NCBI GenBank assembly: GCA_035654655.1
Contig: DASRWI010000032.1
Coordinates: 1 to 64,000, forward strand
From: DASRWI01 sp035654655
Lineage (GTDB): Bacteria > Bacteroidota > Ignavibacteria > Ignavibacteriales > Ignavibacteriaceae
Reading direction: 5' to 3'
Length of the DNA stretch: 64,000 nucleotides
The first letter of the stretch is position 1; the number at the start of each line of letters is the position of its first letter. The notes beneath the pieces were generated by a model. The model had not been told where the DNA came from, ran no database searches, and saw only the letters and a list, made by a program, of their open reading frames with translations. Both the position numbers and the translations under genes were made by a program. Positions 29,005-37,070 of this stretch are shown one piece after another.

Positions 29005-29670
29005 TTGACGCTTGTTTTTACTGGTCACGAATTTGCTGATGGTTATAATACGATATCATCTGTTTTAAAAAAGCATAATATTAAAGCCGGGTTTTTCTTT
29101 ACTGGGGATTTTTATAGAAATCCAAATTATTCAAATCTTATAAAAGAACTTAAAAAGAATGGGCACTACCTTGGTGCTCATTCGGATAAACACATCCTAT
29201 ATGCATCCTGGGAAAAAAGAGATTCAACTTTAGTTACAAAAAAAGAATTTACTAATGATATCTTGGACAATTATGCTGAGATGAAAAAGTTTGGAATAAA
29301 TAAGGCGGATGCTCCATACTTTATGCCACCTTTCGAATGGTACAATAAGGAAATAGTAAGATGGACTGAAGAATTGGGATTAACCTTAATTAATTATTCA
29401 CCGGGTTCATTATCAAATGCTGATTACACAATTCCTGTGCCTAATGAAAGATATTACAGTTCTGATTCAATATATAATAAAATATTGCATTTTGAAAAAA
29501 ATAATCCATCAGGTTTAAATGGTTTTATCCTTTTAACACATATTGGAACTGACCCAAGAAGAATCGATAAATTTTACAACAGATTAGATAATTTAATAAC
29601 TGATTTAAAGAAAAAAGGGTATAAGTTTGTTAGCCTGAAGGAATTATTTGAGAGAAAATTAACACCATAG
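29005..29670 (+). CDS. Polysaccharide deacetylase (CE4/NodB-like) domain, likely 3' half of the GH9 fusion
   Basis: This 221-aa NodB-fold domain belongs to the metal-dependent sugar N- or O-deacetylases. It has the metal-binding HxxxH in GAHSDKH, PPFEWYN in place of the usual RxPY loop, and the closing LTHIG (LxH). The first motif, normally TFDD, reads LVFTGHEFADG, so the catalytic Asp may be placed differently. The only in-frame start is TTG 29005, which falls right at the first beta strand, leaves no signal peptide and lacks a properly spaced ribosome site. The frame is open back to 28876, inside the GH9 gene. I infer it is made by frameshifting or slippage, or that the stop is a sequencing or assembly error. 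Confidence 0.75.
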   Translation: MTLVFTGHEFADGYNTISSVLKKHNIKAGFFFTGDFYRNPNYSNLIKELKKNGHYLGAHSDKHILYASWEKRDSTLVTKKEFTNDILDNYAEMKKFGINKADAPYFMPPFEWYNKEIVRWTEELGLTLINYSPGSLSNADYTIPVPNERYYSSDSIYNKILHFEKNNPSGLNGFILLTHIGTDPRRIDKFYNRLDNLITDLKKKGYKFVSLKELFERKLTP

Positions 29671-29697
29671 TATCAATGTTAAAACTGGCATTTCTCG

Positions 29698-29741
29698 ACT
29701 TCGATACATTTTCATCCCAATAAAATTGGATGAAAACACTC
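29698..29741. repeat. Dispersed hairpin repeat, copy 2
   Basis: The flanks CTTCGATACATTTTC and GAAAACACTC surround an imperfect stem (CATCC-c-AAT with ATT-GGATG, one unpaired C). It sits 28 nt after the deacetylase stop and is followed 50 nt later by copy 3. It lacks the CTTCGCTT tail. Confidence 0.65.
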
Positions 29742-29792
29742 AGTCAATGAATACTTTTGATTAAGTTTTCTTCCAAAGGAACCACTTTGTGG

Positions 29793-29847
29793 TCGATACA
29801 TTTTCCCTCGATTTAATCGAGGGAAAACACTCGGAGCACCTTCGCTT
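29793..29847. repeat. Dispersed hairpin repeat, copy 3
   Basis: CGATACATTTT and AAAACACTCGGAGCACCTTCGCTTA flank a perfect 12-bp stem (29801-29812 with 29816-29827). The stem sequence (CCCTCGAT/ATCGAGGG) differs from copy 1 but still pairs completely. It ends 3 nt before the stop of the minus-strand M23-like gene, matching the position of copy 1 after its own gene. Confidence 0.75.
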
Positions 29848-29849
29848 AT

Positions 29850-32051
29850 CTACTTCATCAACAGCATCTTTTTACTTTGACTAAAGCTTCCACTATTGAT
29901 TGTATAAATATAAACTCCAGATGGTAAATCTTTTGCATCAAATAATGTTATATAAGAGCCTGCAGACTTATATTCATTTAATATAATTGCTTTCTCTTCT
30001 CCAAGTATATCATACACTTTAATAGTAGTTATTCCTCCGATAGAAAGAGAATACTCTATATTAGTACTTGGATTAAAAGGATTGGGATAATTTTGTCCTA
30101 AATAAAAATTATATAATCCTACTTCATCATTAACATTAACAATTCCATTTTTAAATCTCACTATCAGACTTGCAGTATCTGAATTCCCATATTGGTCATA
30201 CACTTCTACAAATATTTTATAATTGCCATCTACAAAGTTGGTTGTATGAAGTGAGTTATAAGTATCCTCTTCAGAAATAGTAGTATCACCGTCTTCATTT
30301 GTAATTATATGATAATAATTGCGTAAGGTATCCATCCAACTTGTAGGTAGAAAACTTGGATGGTCTAAATACAATACTGAATCATAAGGATAAAAATGTG
30401 GAGAATCGTAAAAAGAATAGGGGTGATTTAGTATATGTCCTAATGTTCTTGGTTTAACTATTGAATCATTATCTGCACGTAAAATTGTGTAGTAAGATTT
30501 ATAAGCAGGCTGACTCCAATTTGATTCGCCAACATAATCATTTACTTTTACAATGATATCTATATCTCCATATAAACTGTCTTTACTCAAAATATTCGCA
30601 GTATTATTTTTTGCAAATGTTAATGGATACCCATTAGATGGAAATGCTGGTTGTATTTCAGGAGGATAAGGATCTGTATTTGGAACAAGTGCATTTAATG
30701 GATTAAAATTTATGCCCCATTCATTATCATCATAATACCAAACAGAACCAGAATCTTTTATCTCAACAAAATGTATATGTGCCCAATCATCTGCCCAATG
30801 AATAATATCTCCGAGGTATTCGTGTAATGTAACAGTATCTCCAACATCTACTTGAATTGTTGATTCTATTAAATGAGCATGAAGCCACCCATTTGCCACT
30901 CCTGGTACTTGTTCTTTAGAAACTGCCAATCTCCAGTATGAAGCACCGCCTATTGTCAGAACTAATTTAACATAGCCGGGAACAACACTATATGTTGGTT
31001 CAGCAATTGGAACAATTAAATCCAATCCCTGGTGAAGGTAATAACCCATATGCTGCTCATAATGATTCCAAACAGTTCTCATACTATCGAAAGGAGCAAA
31101 TGGCCAGGAAATTTGTTCTGGTGCTAAATTCTTATCTAACTTAATATTACTACTTAAAGCTATATTTTTTTCAGCAAGAACTTTATTTAGTAATTCCTTG
31201 CCAGAAATATCATAAACTTTTAATACTCCCTTTGAATAATTTTCATCTTTATAATGGACTCCTGCAAAAATATAATTATCTATTATTTTTAAATCTCTAT
31301 ATGATAATTTGTCTTCAAGAATATTATGACTAACAAGTTTGCCATCTAAGGTGGAAAAGGTATATAAATTTTTTTTATTTATAACACTTACAATATTATT
31401 AGTGGATGAAAATTTAATATCTCTTGCGTATAAAAAATTATTAGGTAAGTTTATTGTTAATGTTTTATCCGAATGGACAATTAATTTATTGTTTCGAATT
31501 GATGCTAAAACATCTTCATTTTCCGAAAAACAAAATTGGTCTGAGTGTTCATAAATATTATTTGAACCATCTTTAAGATTAATAATATTTAATCCTTCTT
31601 TATCATTTATCCCAATAAAATTTCCTAAGGGAGAAGAACCAAACAAAGATGCACTTTTAAATATTTTAGAAAATTTATAAATGCCTCTTTGATTATAAAC
31701 ATTTATTTTCAATTCGCCTTTAAAATGATTTGAATGGTCAAGGAAAATAACTGTTCCATTATTTGAAATGTACATATCTGAACCTGGAACATCGGAAAAA
31801 GTGTGAATTAAATTTTCTTTATAAAATAATTTAAAGTTCTTTAATTGCCTCATCTCATCAGTAGCAGAAGCAACTTCATAAGTCCCGGAATAATTGCCGT
31901 CGTAAGAGTAAACTGTGAAATCTTTAGTTGCATTTTGAAAAGTACCATTAAAAGATAAATTAATATTTCCCTGGATTATAGAATTTAAATCCTGAGGAAT
32001 AATATGAAAGTAGGGGAGTAATAGGAAGAATATGAATAAAATAGTTTTCAT
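29850..32051 (-). CDS. Secreted M23-like metallopeptidase with N-terminal propeller-like region and T9SS domain
   Basis: This 733-aa exported protein has a signal peptide at about residues 1-19 (ending FHIIPQ). Residues about 30-310 are beta-rich with repeats of the form NGTVIFLDHSNHFKGELKINVY and no known catalytic motif, perhaps a beta-propeller. The central domain has the M23/LytM metal motifs HQGLDL (HxGxD, about 341) and WAHIHFVE (HxH, about 428), with the loop VVPGYV between. An Ig-like stretch follows, then a T9SS sorting domain with LGQNYPNPFNPSTNIEYSLS. M23 enzymes cut peptidoglycan cross-links or glycine-rich peptides; because this one is exported by T9SS, an extracellular protein or foreign cell wall is the likelier target. 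All metal ligands look intact. Confidence 0.85.
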   Translation of the reverse strand: MKTILFIFFLLLPYFHIIPQDLNSIIQGNINLSFNGTFQNATKDFTVYSYDGNYSGTYEVASATDEMRQLKNFKLFYKENLIHTFSDVPGSDMYISNNGTVIFLDHSNHFKGELKINVYNQRGIYKFSKIFKSASLFGSSPLGNFIGINDKEGLNIINLKDGSNNIYEHSDQFCFSENEDVLASIRNNKLIVHSDKTLTINLPNNFLYARDIKFSSTNNIVSVINKKNLYTFSTLDGKLVSHNILEDKLSYRDLKIIDNYIFAGVHYKDENYSKGVLKVYDISGKELLNKVLAEKNIALSSNIKLDKNLAPEQISWPFAPFDSMRTVWNHYEQHMGYYLHQGLDLIVPIAEPTYSVVPGYVKLVLTIGGASYWRLAVSKEQVPGVANGWLHAHLIESTIQVDVGDTVTLHEYLGDIIHWADDWAHIHFVEIKDSGSVWYYDDNEWGINFNPLNALVPNTDPYPPEIQPAFPSNGYPLTFAKNNTANILSKDSLYGDIDIIVKVNDYVGESNWSQPAYKSYYTILRADNDSIVKPRTLGHILNHPYSFYDSPHFYPYDSVLYLDHPSFLPTSWMDTLRNYYHIITNEDGDTTISEEDTYNSLHTTNFVDGNYKIFVEVYDQYGNSDTASLIVRFKNGIVNVNDEVGLYNFYLGQNYPNPFNPSTNIEYSLSIGGITTIKVYDILGEEKAIILNEYKSAGSYITLFDAKDLPSGVYIYTINSGSFSQSKKMLLMK

Positions 32052-32120
32052 AAAGATTACCTTCTTTTAGATATTAAAAGATAAGTATAATGTGAATAAT
32101 TTGGAAGAAATATAAATAAA

Positions 32121-32146
32121 AAAATCCGGCTTACCAGCCGGATTTT
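32121..32146 (-). terminator. Intrinsic terminator after the NapC/NirT-family gene
   Basis: A perfect 10-bp stem AAAATCCGGC/GCCGGATTTT (32121-32130 with 32137-32146) has a 6-nt loop. On the minus strand it runs on into T-rich sequence. It lies about 73 nt after the cytochrome stop. Confidence 0.85.
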
Positions 32147-32218
32147 ATAGCAGATAATAATTCTTCTAATGTTCTATTATCTTTTTGTTCTATCTTATTC
32201 TTTGTTTATCAACAAAAA

Positions 32219-33703
32219 TTATCTTGGTCCATGACAATCAGTACATAACTGATTTCTGATATCAATTGCATTATCAGCAGGATGAACAAATGGTAATCCT
32301 GCTAAATTAACTTTAGTTGGCTGACCGGGGAACTCCTGTTCAATAATTAAGTGGCAGGCATTACAATCAGATGAAATTGTTTTACCTTCATTACTGACAT
32401 GGTTGCCATCGTGACATCTAAAACAGCCAATGCTGTACATATGTCCTTTGTTATTAGGAAAATATCTCCAGCTTACATTCATTTCAGGGAAATAATTTCT
32501 TGAATAAACCTTTTTAACTTCTTCAATTATTCTATCTAACTTTGGCTTTAATGAATTATATCTATCCGAATAATTTGTTCTATAAAAATCATTTATGATA
32601 ATTGAAATACTATCAAGAGCTTTTTCTCTTACTGAATATTTATTTTCCAAGGCTTCAATAGAAATACTCTTTATATAAGGAATAGTAGTATCTATTTTAC
32701 CATTACTCATTAATTGATTTATTACAACTGCAGGATTATAATAAATGTGTGAAGGTCTGTTATGGCAGTCAATACAATCCATCAATCTTGTTTTACCTTC
32801 AGAAAAATTCTTAGGTCCCTTGCTTCCTTTTAGAGTATAAACAGTTTCTCTTCCTGAAGTTTTATTAACTGCTTTTATCCAGGTAATGTTTTCGCGTTTT
32901 TCATCTTCAGCAAAATAAGTGATTCTATTATTTATATTCATATGCCAGTGAATACCGGTAGTATCAAGAGACTGAGCATTACCACCGCCTATCTTTAACA
33001 ATACAGTAGTTTTATAATGCGTATTATTTTCATCAGACAGATAATAATTATATTCAACCTTCTTTTGATTATAAAAATGAGAAGGCCAATGACATTGCTC
33101 GCAGGTACCTTGAGCAGGTCTCAAATTCTGAATAGGTGTAGGTATTGGACGAGAGTATTTATTAAACAAAACTGAATAAACCTGATAAGCTCCTGAAACT
33201 TTTGAACGAACATACCAATCTGTACCTGAGCCAATATGACATTGAACGCATCCAACTCTTGAATGTGGTGAATCTAAATAAGCAGTATATTCAGGCTCCA
33301 TAACCTTATGGCAAATTTGTCCACAGAATTCATCCGAATCAGTATATTCATAAGCCTTAAAACTTCCGAATGCAGTAAACAATAATAAAAAGATTGTTCC
33401 AACTGAAAAGAATATTACAGATCTTCTAACTTTAGGTTCATTTAAATCAATAACAGGAAGGTGGATTTCTTTTCTGACATGTTTTCTTTCTCTAAACGCA
33501 CCAATCGCAATTAATATTAATCCAATGATTAAAAAACCAGGAAGAATAACAAATGCAACTATTCCCATATAAGGTTTGGGTTCCGGAGTCATAGCTTCAA
33601 GAACGATAAGGAAAATAATTAGTCCAAAACTTATAATAGCTACAACTGCCCCTATTAGGGACATAGTATTATAGAAAATGGATGGGAATAACTGTTTACG
33701 CAT
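32219..33703 (-). CDS. Seven-haem membrane-anchored NapC/NirT family cytochrome c, ImcH-like
   Basis: This 494-aa protein has three hydrophobic helices (about residues 12-36, 46-69 and 94-113) and a periplasmic region with seven haem-c sites. The first is the unusual CX3CH (CGQICH, 127-132). The rest are CVQCH (152-156), CEQCH, CIDCH, CFRCH, CNACH and CTDCH. NapC/NirT proteins oxidise menaquinol and hand electrons to periplasmic acceptors. Seven haems and three helices match the layout I recall for ImcH of Geobacter rather than the classical four-haem NapC. Its ATG lies 117 nt after the 13-haem gene, with a terminator between, so it probably has its own promoter. The electron acceptor is unknown. 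Confidence 0.87.
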   Translation of the reverse strand: MRKQLFPSIFYNTMSLIGAVVAIISFGLIIFLIVLEAMTPEPKPYMGIVAFVILPGFLIIGLILIAIGAFRERKHVRKEIHLPVIDLNEPKVRRSVIFFSVGTIFLLLFTAFGSFKAYEYTDSDEFCGQICHKVMEPEYTAYLDSPHSRVGCVQCHIGSGTDWYVRSKVSGAYQVYSVLFNKYSRPIPTPIQNLRPAQGTCEQCHWPSHFYNQKKVEYNYYLSDENNTHYKTTVLLKIGGGNAQSLDTTGIHWHMNINNRITYFAEDEKRENITWIKAVNKTSGRETVYTLKGSKGPKNFSEGKTRLMDCIDCHNRPSHIYYNPAVVINQLMSNGKIDTTIPYIKSISIEALENKYSVREKALDSISIIINDFYRTNYSDRYNSLKPKLDRIIEEVKKVYSRNYFPEMNVSWRYFPNNKGHMYSIGCFRCHDGNHVSNEGKTISSDCNACHLIIEQEFPGQPTKVNLAGLPFVHPADNAIDIRNQLCTDCHGPR

Positions 33704-33774
33704 TAAAACTCCTTAAGAATATATATTTCTGTTCTATAGAACGATATTAGTATGAATCTGGCGAAGTAAGTGAA

Positions 33775-33805
33775 AAAAGCTTCCTCTTAATAAGAGAAAG
33801 CTTTT
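33775..33805. terminator. Bidirectional terminator between the two large cytochrome genes
   Basis: The stem AAAAAGCTT-c-CTCTTA pairs with TAAGAG-a-AAGCTTTTT with one mismatch (about 33774-33789 with 33791-33805). A runs and T runs lie outside in both directions. It lies just after the stop of the 13-haem gene and before the 7-haem gene. Confidence 0.75.
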
Positions 33806-33820
33806 TAATAAAATTATTTT

Positions 33821-35971
33821 TTAGATAATAACGTCTTCGTCTTCATCCTTTTGCTTGTCTTTAATTCTCTTAAATTCAAGTGGATGTTCTTCAGCCATTT
33901 CTTCTTCAGGTATAGTCCCTTTAATCCAGGCAAGATTCATAGGAAAAATATCCGGATTAAACATAACAAAATAAAAATGCCATACAACAATAGACAAGAA
34001 AGCAAGCCATGCTTCGAAGTAATGAATACTTCTTGCAACCTGCCAAGTTAGTAAACCATAATTAGAAATGAACATATTTTCAAACCATAGAGCAATACCG
34101 GTTAAAGTCATAACTGCAGTTCCCCAAATTAGAGCCCAGTATTCTGCTTTCTCAACATAGCTGAAACGGTCAAGTAAAGGTTTCTCTTTGCTTAATCCAA
34201 TATTGTATTTGAACATTCCAACAGCGTCTTGTAGGTCTTTGTATTTAGGTAATAAGTCTCTTAATAATTGTTTTCCTCTTTCAGTAAATGATAGATAGAA
34301 AATATGATAAAGAGAAGCAGCAACCATAATAACAGCAGCAATTCTATGAATCAGACTTCTATAATCAAAAGCACTGCTGCTAATCTCATAAATATGCCTT
34401 GCCCACCAGGTTTCAGGGAACCTCAGCATAAAGCCGGTAATAACAAGAGTAAGAAAGCTTATCAATAATGCAAAATGTTGTAGTCTTTCCTGAAGAGTCA
34501 TTCTCAAATAAAGAGTACGGCTAAATTTATGAACAGGTAATAAACCTCTTTGACGTAAATACTTATTATGAGATTTCTTAATGAAATCAAGAAGGTTATG
34601 AATAAACATTCCACCAATGGTAAGAATAATAAGTATTGTATAAATTAATGATATCCAGTATAAAATTGGAGCTTCAGATTTTTCAGGAGTACGTTGGTTA
34701 ACGTGAATAGTTCCTTCAGTAAACCTCTTGTTTGCACCGGGGTGACATCTTCCGCAAGTCTTTGATAAATTATTTTTATTAACTGTAGAAGTCGGATCAC
34801 TTGATGCTTTAATATTATGGAAACCATGGCAGCTTGCACAATTGGCAACTGTTGTTGAACCACCTTCAAGAGCTAAACCGTGATAACTATCTTTATAAGT
34901 TGAAAATCTATTAGGGTCTAAGCCATATTTTTTTGTCAATGTAACTGAACTATGGCAAGGAGAACAAACTTGAGCAGCAACATTTTTATAAGCAACAGGA
35001 GCATTAGGATCATTTGTCTGTAAAATATTATGTTCACCATGGCAATCAGTACAAACAGGAGCATCCATATTACCTTTTGCTACCTGTGTACCATGAATAC
35101 TTTCTTTGTATTCATTATAAATATCTGTATGGCATTTACTACAAGTTACAGGAACTTGGGTTTTAAAGACAGGGGAGCCTGGATCTCCGGGGCTTCTAAT
35201 ATCGTGATTACTATGGCAGTTAACACAATTGGCGGCTTTTTCATTCCCATTTTCTAAGGCTTTACCGTGAACACTGTTAACATATGAATGAACAAAAGCC
35301 TGGTCAGTTGCAACTTTTTTAGTATCGTGGCAAGCTTCGCAAAGTTTTGCCTGGTTTCTTTTAACCTCTAAAAGGCTTTTTGATTGTTTTAAAGTAACTT
35401 GATTTTTATGGCAAGTTATGCACGTTGGAGCACCAGCAATTCCTTTTACAAGAGCCTTGTTATGGACAGAATGTAAATAAGATTCTGAAACTTCTTTATG
35501 GCATTTACCGCATGATTCAGATAATCTGGCACTACTGAATTTTGCATTTGGGCTTTTAGGTGATTGTACATCATGAGTTCCATGACATCCTTTACAGGAA
35601 GTTGACTGTGAAGTTCCTGTACCTTTAGATCTTAAAATATCAGGGTGAAATGCATGCTTTGTTAATGCATTAGTGTGACAACTTAAGCAATTAACAGGTT
35701 CAATATTTTCTTTATGAGGAACTTCATCAGGATTAAATCCTTTATGACAAGCAATGCAATTTATTTTTTTATGAGTAGAAGTATTTAATATGTTTTCATC
35801 GACAAACAGAGAAATTTCTTTTCCGTTTTTCTCCATTGTCATTGTGTTATCACTATGGCAAGCTAAGCAATCTTCTTTGGTCTGTGAATATGTTAAATCA
35901 TTTGCAGTGTAAATAAAAATAAATGCAAAGATGTATAATAAATATTTAAGTGTTAAATGATTTTTTCTCAT
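33821..35971 (-). CDS. Thirteen-haem cytochrome c fused to a membrane cytochrome b domain, CbcL-like
   Basis: This 716-aa protein has a signal peptide or anchor at about residues 8-29, then 13 CxxCH haem-c sites between about residues 35 and 415, many followed by a nearby His (CHGTHD, CHSNHD, CHGEHN, CHGFHN). The C-terminal part has five hydrophobic helices with candidate haem-b histidines (RLQHFALL, LIHRIAA, SLYHIFY, SIHYFEAW, VVWHFYF), as in the cytochrome b subunit of formate dehydrogenase or hydrogenase (FdnI/HydC). The fusion of a multihaem c domain to an FdnI-type b domain is the CbcL arrangement, a menaquinol oxidase for extracellular electron transfer in Geobacter. CbcL itself has fewer haems as I recall. 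The small cytochrome gene lies 40 nt upstream in the same orientation. Confidence 0.88.
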   Translation of the reverse strand: MRKNHLTLKYLLYIFAFIFIYTANDLTYSQTKEDCLACHSDNTMTMEKNGKEISLFVDENILNTSTHKKINCIACHKGFNPDEVPHKENIEPVNCLSCHTNALTKHAFHPDILRSKGTGTSQSTSCKGCHGTHDVQSPKSPNAKFSSARLSESCGKCHKEVSESYLHSVHNKALVKGIAGAPTCITCHKNQVTLKQSKSLLEVKRNQAKLCEACHDTKKVATDQAFVHSYVNSVHGKALENGNEKAANCVNCHSNHDIRSPGDPGSPVFKTQVPVTCSKCHTDIYNEYKESIHGTQVAKGNMDAPVCTDCHGEHNILQTNDPNAPVAYKNVAAQVCSPCHSSVTLTKKYGLDPNRFSTYKDSYHGLALEGGSTTVANCASCHGFHNIKASSDPTSTVNKNNLSKTCGRCHPGANKRFTEGTIHVNQRTPEKSEAPILYWISLIYTILIILTIGGMFIHNLLDFIKKSHNKYLRQRGLLPVHKFSRTLYLRMTLQERLQHFALLISFLTLVITGFMLRFPETWWARHIYEISSSAFDYRSLIHRIAAVIMVAASLYHIFYLSFTERGKQLLRDLLPKYKDLQDAVGMFKYNIGLSKEKPLLDRFSYVEKAEYWALIWGTAVMTLTGIALWFENMFISNYGLLTWQVARSIHYFEAWLAFLSIVVWHFYFVMFNPDIFPMNLAWIKGTIPEEEMAEEHPLEFKRIKDKQKDEDEDVII

Positions 35972-36011
35972 GATCCTCGTTTAGAATGCCATAGTGAATA
36001 TTAATTATGAA

Positions 36012-36347
36012 TTATTTTTTTAAAGATTCTAACCATTTAGTTAAATCTTTTAATTCCTGGTCAGTACCTTTAAAAGCTGTTTTATGTTCTTTGCCGTCTA
36101 CTTTTTCTTTTTTGTTCAAGTATTTTTCAAAGAAATCAGCTTTTTTGCTTGCACCAACTGTGGATAAATCAACAGCTTTTGCATTTTTTGAAGTTAGGCC
36201 AGCTGAAGTAACAGTGTGGCATGCTCCGCATTTTTTGTCAACGAAAACTTTTTGACCTGGGTCGTCACCGGTATTCATTGAAAATGCAAATCCATATAGG
36301 CCAACGATAGCAAATACGAATAATAAGAATATTGCTACTTGTTTCAT
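36012..36347 (-). CDS. Small monohaem cytochrome c
   Basis: This 111-aa exported cytochrome has an N-terminal hydrophobic signal or anchor (residues 4-22) and a single CGACH haem site near residue 40. No distal Met is certain (there is none after the haem), so the sixth ligand may be His or Lys. The mature domain is rich in lysine (KKADFFEKYLNKKEK) and ends in a long helix (DQELKDLTKWLESLKK), as in small class I cytochromes. It is the first gene of the operon with the 13-haem cytochrome, 40 nt upstream, and could shuttle electrons for it in the periplasm. An inverted repeat lies just upstream of its start. Confidence 0.85.
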   Translation of the reverse strand: MKQVAIFLLFVFAIVGLYGFAFSMNTGDDPGQKVFVDKKCGACHTVTSAGLTSKNAKAVDLSTVGASKKADFFEKYLNKKEKVDGKEHKTAFKGTDQELKDLTKWLESLKK

Positions 36348-36378
36348 TTTAACTTTCCTTTTTTATTGTTTGTAATAG

Positions 36379-36394
36379 TTAGTTCAGAAACTAA
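36379..36394. promoter_or_regulatory. Possible operator upstream of the cytochrome operon
   Basis: A perfect palindrome TTAGTT-caga-AACTAA begins 32 nt upstream of the cytochrome start codon. The 6-4-6 spacing is like the FNR/CRP-type half-site layout, though the sequence is not a standard FNR box. Chance occurrence in such AT-rich DNA is possible. Confidence 0.3.
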
Positions 36395-36719
36395 ATTGTC
36401 ACTTTTCTCTTACAAACATAATACCAGAACAAAGAATCGATTAATGTAAAAAAATTCAATATTAAAACGTTTTCATTCTAATATATGAGAATTTTTTCCT
36501 TCTTTTTTTTGCAATAATTGAATGTATTGATTTTTTTAAGCTTTACTCATTAAATATAACCAAAATAGCTGTATATTTTAATAAATTTTTACTGTACTAA
36601 TTAAAATATTTTAAAAAATTGTTAGAACTAAGGATTATTGTGTAATTTCTTTACATTATTATACATTTATTAAACTACAATTTTACTTTACCAAAGATTA
36701 TTCTTTTAAAACCGTTAGT
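36395..36719. other. AT-rich non-coding stretch upstream of the cytochrome operon
   Basis: About 325 bases without a credible gene. Apart from the palindrome at its left edge I see only A/T runs. The promoter for the cytochrome operon should lie in the left part. Confidence 0.4.
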
Positions 36720-37035
36720 TTAATTACAAAATAGATATCTTTTATGAGCATAGTATAATATTTCTACAAAATTATTTCCATTGAAAACTATCTCTGCTTG
36801 ATTTACCCAATCAAGAGGCGTCCAATAAACTATTCATTGATTCGTAAAAAACAAAAAAAATACCTTCAAACACTGAGTAAATTTGGTGAATTATTAAATT
36901 ATGTCTCTTTGAATTTATAATATGAAAGGTAAGCGGTTCTAATTTGTTTTGTTTTGTAAGGTAATAGCCATATTCTAATGCAAAGGAGGCATTAAATGAA
37001 ATAAAAGCAGGAACAAGAATATTTTTCATATTCAT
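36720..37035 (-). pseudogene. Decayed universal stress protein (UspA family) gene
   Basis: The N-terminus MKNILVPAFISFNASFALEY, followed by GYYLTKQNK and LTFHIINS, tracks the first strand, helix and second strand of UspA proteins (typically MKxILVPTDFSxNSxxALEY...LLHV). The frame then stops at 36811. A second minus-strand frame, 36720-36812, continues with VNQAEIVFNGNNFVEILYYA, like the UspA helix before the VMGTHG loop, and then ends in a stop. The ATP-binding G-2x-G-9x-G(S/T) loop is absent. The gene looks both frameshifted and truncated at its 3' end. A short unrelated ORF of 74 aa is the alternative. Confidence 0.5.
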
Positions 37036-37070
37036 TACACATAACCTTGTGAAATGATGTAATATTAATA

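Noticed and set aside
36007..36255. 82-aa plus-strand frame opposite the small cytochrome gene
   Set aside because: It is antisense to a clear CxxCH cytochrome with a signal peptide.
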